NCBI GenBank assembly: GCA_003864495.1
Contig: ML133383.1
Coordinates: 2,377,560 to 2,441,559, forward strand
Length of the DNA stretch: 64,000 nt
Source of the DNA: Nemopilema nomurai
Lineage: Eukaryota > Cnidaria > Scyphozoa > Rhizostomeae > Rhizostomatidae
Reading direction: 5' to 3'
The notes beneath the pieces are model-generated. The model had not been told where the DNA came from and made no database searches. It saw only the letters and a program-made list of their open reading frames with translations. Of the stretch, positions 10,324 through 21,376 are shown in pieces (position 1 is the first letter of the stretch; the number at the start of each line of letters is the position of its first letter). The translations under genes and the position numbers were made by a program.

Positions 10324-10857
10324 TATTACCACTCATTTTTTGCAGAGCTTATAATTTTTCACTTTTGTCTATGCCTTCTTCTCATCCTAAAACCCGGTCA
10401 TGAAATTATCTGCCAGGAACTTGCAATATTAATTGCTTCTAATAATGGTTTATACTAGATATTGATAAATTGTGATAACTATTTCTGCTGTTTAATTTAT
10501 ACCACTTTTGCCACTTCACAAATTAAGCTAAGTATTGCATATACAACAGTTTTGATGTCAGCAGATATTTTATTTGGCTTATAACCAAGTACTCTAACTT
10601 TTACAAAAAGGACTCAAAAAGGGTTGGCTGCTGTCAAATATTAAGGGTCAAATAAACACCAGGAGACAGCAAGAAAGTGAAATTAGAAAACATTCATTGA
10701 GGAATTACCAACAATTGTCAATAATACGTCTGATATTAGTATTTTGCAAGAAAAGTTATATAAAGTTAGGTTTATCTCCTTTATCATAAGTATACTCCTT
10801 ATCCTAAAACACTTAGTCTGCCTTTATCACTTTCTTTTGAATAACTTAAGAAACATT

Positions 10858-11209
10858 TCATAAAATTTCAAAAATTGAACTGAAAATTCTCAAAAAATTT
10901 TCATGTTGTTGCCTACAAATCAATTGACTTTTTGAAAAGATTTCTTCAACCTTTTCAACTTTTGGCCCCATGTCTCCTTGAGTATACTGGAAATGCTTTG
11001 TGGTGGATTTCAGCTTTGAGGTTTGTTGGATGGGAGTTGTGGTGGTGGTGTTGAGGTGGTGTTGGGGTGGTGTTGAGGTGGTGTTGAGGTGGTGTTGGGG
11101 TTGGCTTTGCTTTAATGAAAGGTTGGCTGTTGTGATTGGTTGAAGAGGTATTGCATTCCCAGTGTACCAAGGAGTCAAAATTCATTTTTTCGGAAATTGA
11201 TTCAGTCAT
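10858..11209 (-). other. Coding-like segment with an 11-bp repeat
   Basis: Two overlapping minus-strand frames are open here. One contains a Thr/Pro/Gln/His-rich stretch from the 11-bp repeat and then 'TSKLKSTTKHFQYTQGDMGP' and a Lys/Glu-rich tail. It could be an exon of the same unidentified gene as 10147-10323 and 11839-12174, or chance openness caused by the repeat. Confidence 0.2.
11054..11097. repeat. 11-bp tandem repeat, four copies
   Basis: Unit 'aggtggtgttg' (first base a or g) four times, with partial copies on both sides. Reads as Gln/His/Asn/Thr/Pro-rich on the minus strand. Confidence 0.9.
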
Positions 11210-11838
11210 CTTTAAATATTCAGTACTCCAACTTTCAACAAATTTTTATGTATTGAAAAATTCTTTAAAAAACTGCAGGTGGAAAATCCTCAAGTTATAT
11301 TCTTAAAGAATTTCTAAAATATTATACAATCTTCTTTCAGCAATCGTAATAAAAATAGGATCCATTCCTCAAGAAATAGTGCCTATTGAGAATTTTTGTC
11401 AAAATGCCCTCAAAGGATTCAAAAGACTTTTTTCTGAAATCTGTATCAAAATGTGAAAACTTTTCATTACATATGTAATTTTGCCTCTTTTGCATTTTGC
11501 ATTTTGACTTTGTAGACTTGAACATTAAGTTAGCATTTTGTAGCACCTCGTGCACCTAATTTAAGGATTTAATGCAAAATCTTTCCAGGCTCATTACAAA
11601 AGCATTTTCTTTCAAGTAACAAAAATGCAGTTCACTTGAAAATTATATGTGTAATACACAATATTCTGTAAGGTTCAAGCTGCTTTTGTATATTGCAGTT
11701 ATTTTTTAAGCATTAAGTGAACTATTAGTTTTCAATCTAGCATGGGAAGCATTTTATTTTATTTTTAGATATTGTTGTTGCCAAATAATTAATTATAAGG
11801 TTGCTAATCTTCCTCCACTTTGTGCACAAAAGTTATAA

Positions 11839-12174
11839 CTAAATATAATTTTTAATCTTTAGTGCATTGAAAATAAACTCTGGCTTTATTTTATCAATCA
11901 TCAATGTTTTGATCACAGTAGATATTCTTGATTCCAGGCTGTTAGTTTCCACTGTTTCATTTGTAAAACCTTTTTTTAATTCTTTTTCAGGTTTGGCTAC
12001 ACTTTGGCTACACTTTTTTTCATTTTTGTTATAACTTAGCAGATGACTGTTCATGATAATGAGCTCTCTTGCGTTCCTAATCATATTTTTCCCAATTGTT
12101 ACATTTTGAAATAGCTTTTGAGCTTCTCCTGCTGGAATGGAAGTCAAGAAATGGCACATCCTTAAACCAATAAA
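11839..12174 (-). other. Coding-like segment, 111 codons, unidentified
   Basis: A minus-strand frame preceded by an acceptor-like CTTACAG (AG at 12176-12175). It starts FIGLRMCHFLTSIPAGEAQK, is amphipathic and Lys/Asn-rich, and ends at a stop near 11839. The frame continues upstream only to a TTG, so an ATG start is absent unless Met at about 12157 is used. It may be an exon or a decayed transposable-element coding region. No domain identified. Confidence 0.3.
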
Positions 12175-12207
12175 CTGTAAGTGTGTATTCTTTGAATTTT
12201 TGACCAA

Positions 12208-15200
12208 CAGAAAATTTAGAAATTTTCAAATGCTAGTTTTGCAAATTTAATTGCCTCCATGCAACTTTGTTTTCTTTTGCTTACTGTCTTAGTTTATCAA
12301 TCTTATTTGAATGTTATCGAATGCATTAGCCTGCTTTGTTATTCTGGCCATAATTGCTCAAGAGGTGGGCAAAAGAGGATGGACTTGGTATTTGCTGCTC
12401 AGTGCACCTGTGCAGAAGAGATGATCCACTCAACTGACAGGGGTATTTGTGGTATATTATATATTTATGTATTGATATGCAAAAAATATTGATTGATTCT
12501 CTCCACCATGATACCAAGGGTTTCATTCTAATGATTGTTAGCATCTTTTGGAAAAAATCAAGTCATTTGAAGCTTCATGCTTGCTTTCAAGATGATATTT
12601 AACGTTTTTACCTCTTTTTGGGTTCTCTTTTTTGTAAGTGCAATGTTGGACATTTGCTGATTTTTTTTCAGGATTGGCAAATTGCATTGTAGCACAATTT
12701 TTCTTCTTTCCTTTTCCCATAGTTTTGCCCTTTCCTTATTACAAAGTATTTGAAGAGTATTTACGGTTTTGGAAGTTAGCAGAATTTAGGAAGGTGATAT
12801 TTTGCTCAGCGTTTGTTTAGGAAGTATATTTTTCAGTCTCTGCAAGTATTTGTCTTTTGGTAGAAATAAGGTCCTGTACTTGGCAAATAATCAGACACAT
12901 TTAAATCTGGATTGAAGGTCAGTCAATTGATATTCATTGCATATTTCACTTATTACTTTTTTCTAACATAGTTTTTCCTGATTTGGTATTCTTTGTCCAC
13001 TTTCAAGCATATTTTCATTTTCAGAATTATTTGTCCTCTTTGGTACTCTATTTATATTGTCTTAGTATTAACAGGTGGCAAGTGATCAAGCAGTTGAATT
13101 TGAATACTCACTTGCAGAAACTTATTCAAAGTGAGTTTTGTTTATTGGATGTTTTTTCTTTTTGCACTTATCTTTGTATGCTAAGATATCAATACTTTAT
13201 ACTTTTGGAAAGGAATTTATCAAGAAATTCTTTGCAATAATTGCTCATGTCAGGTTATTGAGTCAATTGTAGTGTTTGCAAATCTTCAAACAGTTCCATG
13301 ACCAAGTAGTATTCCCAGACTGGTTTCAGTAACCCCTCTTTTGTTTGTAATATATTCATTATGTTCCTTTTTATAAACATCAAGCAGTCCTAGTCTCTTA
13401 TGTCTTTTATTAATCAAAGACCTATTGAACAATTTAACCATAGGCTCTAGCCCTCCTCTTCTTTGTCACCAGCAAGCAATGAAAATTTGGGTTCTCTTTT
13501 CAGGCACTTTGAAAGTGGTCTGATGCCTGATGATTAGGAACAATTTTGTCTTGACACAAGTGGTGAGTCTTTTCAGCAAATTCTATCTTTAGCAAATTAA
13601 CTATTGAAAAAAGAATCAGTATTTGTGCTTTCACCATTACCTTTCCCTCAGGGGACATGTGATTACTGATAAAACAATTTGTATTAAAGAAAGACCTATT
13701 TATATCCAATACAAATATCCTATATGTACCATTTTATCAGTTGCCCTCAACGGTCCTCAATAATGATTAATTGACTCACCACTTGACTAAAAATAAAAAA
13801 ATAAAATCTGTGAAATCCACAAAACTGTACTGAAATTGTCACTCATATGCAGTTTGGTTATCAAAAACAAATAGTATAAAAAAAAACAATTTGTACAAGA
13901 AGCTTTGTACAAAGGGGCATTTAAACAATGTAGGATGGATAAATTATGATAAAGTCTTTATCCGACAATTTCTTGGCAATTTCTTCTCAAAAGATACAGA
14001 AGTTATTTTTCATTTCGTAAGTCAATATACTTTTTGTTTCATTTCTCTTTCAATGCTGCCAGAGCTCAAATATCAATTAAAATTATTATTCAAACGATAA
14101 TAAAACATCAAATTCACAATTAAATTATCTTTTCAGCCAATTTTTATCATTTTGGGGAAACTTTCAAACAAAACAGCATATTTTTGATAAAGCAAAAGCT
14201 ATCTTTTTAAGACAAGAAATCACAATAAAATTTCAAATTCAGTTTCCACTTCTTTCACATTGACCTTTTGCATTCATGAGCCTTTGTGTGGATGAAGATT
14301 GGATGGTTGATTTGGATGGAAATAGGAGGCGATGGTGGTTCGTGGTGTTGCGATTTGTCTTGTTGGAGGCTGGTTTGATGGGTTGCTGGAAGGCTTGGCT
14401 GTGGATGCAAAGGTCATTCGCCTGAAATGCCAAAAATCGTTTTTCTTTCAAACCAAATGAACTCAAACGATATTATTAAAAAAACAATAATAAAAGATTT
14501 GTCAGAAATTAGCACTTGAAAGCAAATAATGCAAATTACAACTTTGGGCGATAAGGCTTTTAAATTTTGAAATAGATTTTGAAATTTGGCGTCATTTCCA
14601 TTTTACATCGAAACTATATGACTCTTTTCAAAATATTCTTTCATATTACTAAGCAAGTTTTGGTTAATTTTTAAGAGAAAAATACTTTGCGTCTGCACTT
14701 TATACCGTTGACTTTTTCTCGCACTCAACAATTCCCTTGAGAATTTCCCGTACCTCTAAATTCCCATGGGATACGCCTGCATAAATAGACCCGCGTGGCA
14801 CGTGAATTCATTATGGTCAGTGGCTAATAATGCATTATTGAACATTGCATCAGTACTTTTCTTTTGAAAATAGGGAAGTTTTCCCGCAAGTCTGAAAATC
14901 ATTTACTCTGAATCGAGTTGTGCCAACACTTTACTCAATACACAGTCAAAATTAAGGGTTGCGAAGGTAGAGAATAAGTTGCAATTGGCGTTCAGCGGAA
15001 CATATTCCTAAATGAAAGCTTGAAATGAATGACACAATTTGCTTATTTGATTTGAAAGTTTCGGCAATGTTTCCATTTGGTCGCTAAAATCAGATTATTC
15101 AGTCAGGATAAGTAGTTGAGGTTCGGTCATATACAGAAGCTGTTACTTAGAAGTCTCTTCATTTAAAAGGCAAAACCCTGGCAACTTTATGTTTGGATGT

Positions 15201-15432
15201 AGTGTTAGAAACTAATCGCCATATGTACAGATGTACGGTCTTCACCTGCTAAGTGATAGAATATCATCAAATTACGAAAGTTTTTTAGGCCCACGAACTT
15301 GAAAAATACATCTATTCACTATCATTCAGTATAAAGTCTATTATACATTTGAGTCATTTTCCAAATGTTAGGCCTAAGAAAAGAACTTTAGTGTTTGAGT
15401 ACAACTTTATGCTAGATGTTGGTAAATTATCG
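12208..15432. other. AT-rich DNA with traces of coding sequence
   Basis: No confident gene. On the minus strand near 12570-12670 the frame reads 'HCTYKK', then 'KNVKYHLESKHE', resembling the second half of a C2H2 or BED-type zinc finger. Only one of the two expected cysteines is in place, so at best it is a decayed copy. A 75-codon minus frame at 14239-14466 is Ser/Asn/Gln-rich without motif. Near 14780-14806 there is ATAAATAG followed by an E-box CACGTG, of unknown meaning. Confidence 0.3.
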
Positions 15433-15828
15433 TCATAGATGCATGAAGGGCAGATCTTGACCTGCAAAGTGACAGAATGTCTCTTGGGTACTGCATCGGC
15501 AAAAAAGCGTGCAACCCAGTAGAGCTCTTTGTCTAGAAGCAATAGCACGTCTTAACCCACTCTTTCTGAAGTGCGATTGCCTTGCATCGTAGAAATAATG
15601 CTCTGATAAACATTGCTTCTTATTAATTACACAAAATCGCTTTATTATTTCGATGGCTTTGATTAACGTCAACTTTCCTGATTCTTGTGGATTCTGTTTT
15701 GCTGGTTTCTTCTTCATCTTTTCAGTGTATGGACAGCAATTCAGGAGAGAAGCATTGCGCGACCAGAGGAGTTTCATAGACAAGGACACCGAAGAAAACG
15801 AACATTTTATTAACGATGAACTCTGCAT
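15433..15828 (-). CDS. Hypothetical ORF, 131 codons
   Basis: ATG at 15826-15828, stop at 15433. Starts MQSSSLIKCSFSSVSLSMKL; central part Lys-rich ('KMKKKPAKQNPQESGKLTLI'), C-terminal part Cys/His-containing. It has no recognisable domain or signal peptide. A CAG|GTCAAG donor-like site lies near its 3' end, so part of it could be an exon. Other than the serpins, it is the longest ATG-initiated frame in the single-copy part of the window. Confidence 0.25.
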   Translation of the reverse strand: MQSSSLIKCSFSSVSLSMKLLWSRNASLLNCCPYTEKMKKKPAKQNPQESGKLTLIKAIEIIKRFCVINKKQCLSEHYFYDARQSHFRKSGLRRAIASRQRALLGCTLFCRCSTQETFCHFAGQDLPFMHL

Positions 15829-16471
15829 TTAGATTATTTTTAGACGGTGCCCTACTTTATATTTAAAATTGGCATACCTCGCAGTATTTAGGAAGCTGTA
15901 CCTCAGACATGGACATATTACTAGAAGTTACCAAACATTAGAAAGACCCGTCGATTGATCCCCTTTTTGGAGAGGTGTCTGCTTGAAACACCAGAGATTA
16001 TTAGAACAACCACCCATCCACCCATTGTGTAAGGACCACCCGATATTCAAATGAACATATAGGAGAGTATAATAGCATTCACCATAATTAGTAGCACCCT
16101 AGGTTATGTTACTCCCATTAAATAGATACTTACATTCCAAGTGATAACTTGAACTTCTAGCCTGTAGATACTCTTTCCATATACATTCAAAACTGTGATC
16201 TGCAAGTTTATAATTTACTTACGTCTATTGTAGTTATTACATCAATATATCCGTCCAATGTAGGGTCCCCCTTGCCTACCCTTTATTAGTAGCAGTTCCC
16301 TTTTAACATCCCTTCTTTATTTCCTATCATTATCTTATTCGTTTTGCTAAAGTCCTAATACTGCGAGGAACTGCCGACTTAGTTTTACTTATTCAAACGT
16401 TGTAAGGGTGTTAGATTACCCTTTATCGTTTAGAGTATTCTATATTTTTGTAAGTAATTAGTTAATTGCTT
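15829..16471. other. Intergenic DNA
   Basis: No frame, repeat or motif that I can support. Confidence 0.5.
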
Positions 16472-16728
16472 AGGAGACTGTTTTGATATTGCGTTAGGGG
16501 TTGCCTTAGCATGGCGTTTTAATCGGAGAGTTAGCAAGGAGGCCTTCTTCTTGTCAACCCTTTGCTTAAAACGCCATTTTGAGATAACCCCTAACACAAC
16601 ATTGAAGGGGTCTTCTTAGCACGGTGTTTTAATCAGGGGGTTAACACGGGGGACTTCTCTTCCCTCTTGTTGTTAACCCTTTGCTTAAAACACCTTGCTA
16701 AGACGACCCCGACCAAAAACAGTCTCCT
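16472..16728. mobile_element. Foldback / MITE-like element, 257 bp
   Basis: Bounded by a perfect 13-bp terminal inverted repeat AGGAGACTGTTTT (16472-16484 and, reversed, 16716-16728). Inside lie two tandem hairpins. The first has arms GTTAGGGGTT (16493-16502) and AACCCCTAAC (16586-16595), with inner arms ATGGCGTTTTAA (16511-16522) and its complement (16566-16577). The second has an 18-bp arm at 16615-16632, paired at 16685-16702 with one mismatch. The two hairpins are diverged copies of each other. There is no coding capacity and no clear target-site duplication. It is probably a non-autonomous DNA transposon of the foldback type. Confidence 0.65.
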
Positions 16729-16870
16729 GGTTTCTTAGGTAGGTAGACATTAAGATTGTACGTAGAGTAAATTATCGCTTGAATGAAGAGGAGAAAATTG
16801 AATTGGATTGCTACCTGACCCCCGTCTTCAGTGAAACGAAAGCGAGGCCAAGCGGCCAAAATAGGGGCAT

Positions 16871-17130
16871 TTAATTGGCCAACAAACAATAGAAGAAACA
16901 AAAGAAAATGGAGGGCTGTGATTGGTTAAAAACAAAAGAAAGTTTTAAATACTGGCTTCTGATTGGCTCTGAAAACAATAGCAGAATGCTGCTTTCTGAT
17001 TGGTCAACTAACAATGGCGGCCCTTGGCGGCCAAAGGCTACCCAAAAAGCGCTTTATCTACAGATCACGGCTCCTGCCCGCAGCCGCCAGAAGGGTCAAA
17101 ATAAAGCAATCTGATTGGCCAAAAACAATG
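16871..17130 (+). promoter_or_regulatory. Cluster of CCAAT (NF-Y) and AACAAT (SOX-like) motifs
   Basis: Five ATTGG (inverted CCAAT) boxes: 16874-16878, 16921-16925, 16962-16966, 16999-17003 and 17114-17118. Three have the full Y-box context CTGATTGG. Four of the five are followed within about 15 bp by AACAAT, often AACAATAG or AACAATGG, which matches the SOX-type HMG consensus. The region is GC-richer than its flanks. It could be a promoter or enhancer with NF-Y/SOX pairs, or a degenerate 40-50 bp tandem repeat. No gene start is recognised next to it. Confidence 0.35.
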
Positions 17131-17416
17131 ATCTGTCAATCATTCACGGCTCTAGCCCGCCCTCGGCCAAGCCGCTACTTGCGGGCAAAATATTCCAAGA
17201 AAACAATGGTTAAGTCTTAGAAAAATCCGGAGGAAAATTCAAAGGAAATTTCAATAGAAAACTACTTTGAATTTCTATTGTTGAAGCTAAAGACCACCAT
17301 TGAAATCTCTCCTAAGGTCTATTGTTTTTCCGGGAGAAAACAAAAGAGACAAGATTGAAATACAATTCAACATTGTTATTGGCATAAAAGAGGTTCCCTT
17401 CAATTCAATGGACATC
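17131..17416. other. Transition into minisatellite
   Basis: From about 17225 the sequence contains diverged fragments of the following 45-bp repeat ('aattcaaaggaaatttcaatagaaa'-type phrases); otherwise nothing recognised. Confidence 0.5.
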
Positions 17417-18045
17417 GGGGGAAATTCAATGGAACTTTCAAGTAAACTACAATAGAAATCGGGGGTCAATTCAAAGGAAGTTTAAGGTAAAATACAATAG
17501 AAATCGGGGGTTAATTCAAAGGAAGTTTCAGGTAAAATACAATAGAAATCGGGGGTCAATTCAATGGAAGTTTCAGGTAAAATACAATAGAAATCGGGGG
17601 TCAATTCAAAGGAAGTTTCAGGTAAAATACAATAGAAATCGGGGGTCAATTCAATGGAAGTTTCAGGTAAAATACAATAGAAATCGGGGGTCAATTCAAT
17701 GGAAGTTTCAGGTAAAATACAATAGAAATCGGGGGTCAATTCAATGGAAGTTTCAGGTAAAATACAATAGAAATCGGGGGTCAATTCAAAGGAAGTTTAA
17801 GGTAAAATACAATAGAAATCGGGGGTCAATTCAATGGAAGTTTCAGGTAAAATACAATAGAAATCGGGGGTCAATTCAAAGGAAGTTTCAGGTAAAATAC
17901 AATAGAAATCGGGGGTCAATTCAAAGGAAGTTTCAGGTAAAATACAATAGAAATCGGGGGTCAATTCAAAGGAAGTTTCAGGTAAAATACAATAGAAATC
18001 GGGGGTCAATTCTATAGAGTTTGAGGTAAAGTACAATGAAATAAG
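17417..18045. repeat. 45-bp minisatellite, about 14 copies
   Basis: Units start every 45 bp from 17461 to 18001, after one diverged copy at 17417; the last copy is decayed. Each unit begins with GGGGGTCAATTCAA and ends AATAGAAATC. Variants alternate between AATGG and AAAGG. Because 45 is a multiple of three, the minus strand is open through most of the array as a 15-residue repeat TPDFYCILPETS(I/F)EL. The copies at 17461 and 17776 carry a C-to-A change (tttaagg) that puts a stop in that frame. No start, signal or non-repeat domain is attached, so a protein is not supported. Confidence 0.95.
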
Positions 18046-21000
18046 GGAGTATATTGGTAAGATAATTTCGACGGATACACAATAGGTAACGGGGATAGAG
18101 GCTTTTAAGGTGAAAAGTGGAGACAAATGGAAAACAACCTTATTTAGAGTAAAATGTTAGTCTAAAATCAAAAGACTCAAAGAAAAGCTTTTCAAAATCT
18201 TAGAAGAAGGCATGGATTGATATTGCAATTGAAATATACCAATGAAAAAACGGATCAATGGCTTTTACCACATCGACAGCCCCTTTGGTGCGAGCACGAT
18301 AAAACCACAAGAACTGAAGCAATTTGGAAATGAATCAAATAATCTTAAATTAGTTTTGAATCACTTGCGACTGAATCAAGGTGAAAGAGACTTGAGAAAT
18401 GTGGCCTCATCCGCTGATAAATTTATTTCAATAAACGAGAAAATAGACGAGTATAAAGATAATTTAAAATACGGTTAAGCAAACTTGACATGAAAAACAC
18501 TGAGAGTTCGTACGATAAAGTTCGCAAATGATAGAAATGTTCACTCTTTCGACTTTCTTCTGTGGGAACGCGGCTATATATCTTCTTTCTGGAAAGTTCT
18601 GGTAGCTTGGAGTAAACAATGACCTAAGGAATCAAACAAACGCTTACATTAGGCCGCTCCTCTCCACACAAGACTCGACGTTTTGCAAGCAGCTTTTGCT
18701 TCTAAGACACGGTCAACGAAAGAAGCCACTAATGTTACAACTCAAATTAGTATTTTGTGTGCTACATCTGTTCTTATGTTAGTGAACATATCGAAAAACT
18801 ATCGGCAGAATCAGTATCACCGGTACGAACAACGAAAATCGAAGTGTAAAATCATCCAAAATTCATTGACCTACCCAAACACCTATCGATGCATGGCAAA
18901 ATAAGAAAGTATTACAATCTACTTACGCGAAAAGCTTGCAAAATCCGATAAAATCCCCAACTGAAGTAGGTTTCTTCGGTGTTTGATTACGAAAATCATC
19001 TGAAGGCCACGTTTAAAGGTGTGAAAGTTCTTTGTTTTGAAATCAAAGGCGAACTCCACGAGTGTGGCCTAGAAAGAATCAAATGGAAAAACGTAGTGTT
19101 TTTTACGTAAAATTGTAAGATATGTGCCAAGATTAATCCAAACATATGCTAAAGCTCTAAAGAGAACATTGGTTGCTGTGGGATGGAAGTTAGTGCTTTG
19201 TTTTCATTTGGAAAAAGAGGATCCTTCTTACTTTAGGAATTCATGCACTTTGACTTGTGATTTATAACGAAGCTTTGGTTGTGATACAAACAAGTTATTT
19301 TTTTTATCTAAACTGAGTGCAATATATTGAAGAATTTTTAGAAACTTTACATTAAGACTAAGTAAGCGTTATTTCTCTTTTTTAAAACATTAAATTATTT
19401 TTTATTGATCCACAAAAGCATTCAATGTATGTAAGAAACGCAAGTGGATGATAGAATTGCAAGAGGGAGGGGTGCCCTATTTTAATAACTTCGCAAGAAT
19501 TGAACGATGCTTCACTCTGTGCGCAAAAACGTTCACCATTTTTGAAGAATTCAATAAGTCATCACTAGATTACCCTGCTAACGTATATAAGAAAGGGTAA
19601 GTATACTTTTTCTTTCTGTAGGTCGAAAATAACAAGTCGAAATAAAGGGGAAGAGTAACTTGGCTTTTTCAAACATTTATCACAAAAGGAAGCAATTAAA
19701 CATGTAAGGAATTGCACGGTAGGATCACCTTTTACAAAACCCTGATGAACTTTCCATGTTTCTTGGAAATGTAGTCGCTACAACAGAGAGGAATAAAGTT
19801 GGTTGAAGAACTCGATGAGAACTAGAAATGGAAATTAGAATCTCATTACAATCCAAGCAGACCACATATGAAACTGAAAAGGTAAGAGCGCTCCCAGAGC
19901 TCTAGCGGGGTGTGTTAGCGGTGTCACGCCTGGAAAATAACCAGAAAGTTGATCATGCATTGGGGAACTAGACATAAAAAGGGGACTTTTTGAACGACAA
20001 CATTTGAAACTGTTAAATAAATTTTCTGTGAAGAAAAAGTTGGTCAGAAAAGTATAGCAGCTCACTTTTTTCCGAAACGGTATAATCGGTATTGAGGAAC
20101 CATCATATGAACTATTGACGTTAAGTTGCTTTGTTATAGACAAATTTGTGAAGTTATAGACCAACAAATGTACCGCGACATCCAGGCTATACTCCGCAAA
20201 GCTGAATGATACGTCGTGCATGCTGCGTGAGATGCATCGAAGCCCTTTCCTCTAAATGATCTTCAGTCTGTCATTTCAGTCACAGAAGAGAAATAATCTC
20301 ACTTTCCTGGCATCAGAGTCATCTCAGAAACACAGTCCACATGCGTCTATAGCCGTCTAGCGCTTTATTTACTCTGTTCCACCAGTATCTTTTTTAAGCT
20401 TGCTATTGAAGCAAGCTAGATAAACAACCAAAAGAATTATTGGGGAAATCTCAAAAAGATTGAGAAAAGTCAAGTATAAAGTGCATGGAGACCATTTCTT
20501 CAACAGGGAGAAACGATGATGTGATTTGTAGCGCCCTATGTTAGTTGACTTGTTAGATATTTGTCGTCATGGCATATCAAGGATTTAATAAAAAAAAAAA
20601 AACAAGAAAAAATTATGTTGAAACGGAAGGATGAAGAAAGTTAGGTGAACGAGGAGGTAAAATAATTCTAAAGAAGAAAGTCAAGGAAATCAGAAGACGG
20701 AGTGGGGTAATCCTGGCACCTACAATTAAGGGGAAAACCCCAGACATTGCTAATGCATCAAATTAAAAAATACTCAAGTAATGTATACAAGGTAAGTACT
20801 CTTCTCATTCTTCTGATTAAAAAGCCTCATAAGCTAAATATAATCAAAACGTCTTTGAAGAATTATTGCAAAACAGCAAAACTCTAATGCGATTCTCAAT
20901 TCCTTCTCTTATTCAAAACATCAAAGACAGGCATCCACAAATTAGAATACCCTGGGACAAGACAATGTCAATTTCCTTTCTTTGTAAACATAAAGAGTAA

Positions 21001-21301
21001 AATGTTATTTTTACATTGTTTTTATTTACATAGTGAATTTATATGATACACATGCCTTTATGTTTGCCTTCACACCTTTTAAAATGTTGCCTTGGTACAA
21101 TTTCCTCGCATGTGTTTTAAGGCATAGCAATGTTCACTCTCATTGGCCTACCTTTCCGCAATAAACAGGTCATTAATTAGAGACTAGTTGATTTGCAAAC
21201 ATACTGTTCATTGATAAAACACCAAAAGTCATCTAAACTAACTAAGCCAGTCGATTGGGAAGGCTAGTAGGCCCCTGTGACTTGAAACATTTGCATACTG
21301 C
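18046..21301. other. Intergenic DNA 3' of DNAAF3
   Basis: Frames of 78 codons at 18242-18478 (plus, ATG) and 128 codons at 19835-20221 (minus, ATG) are open but have no motif. A short poly-A stretch is at 20590-20601. A minus-strand polyadenylation site for DNAAF3 is expected in the upper part, but I could not assign one. Confidence 0.35.
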
Positions 21302-21376
21302 CTACTGATTATTTCCGTTTGCTGCTAGATCGAAGAAAGCACATGCGCTCTTTTCTGCGTCACATTCGCGTATCAT
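21302..21376 (-). CDS. DNAAF3: DNAAF3 terminal exon G
   Basis: Acceptor AATTTGCAG (AG at 21378-21377), then 24 codons [20 protein letters not shown] and GNNQ, and TAG at 21302-21304. Phase 0 fits exon F. The position and the 'xxDAxxxxFxxF' flavour resemble the end of the conserved region in other DNAAF3 proteins, but similarity is weak. Confidence 0.7.
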   Translation of the reverse strand: MIRECDAEKSACAFFDLAANGNNQ

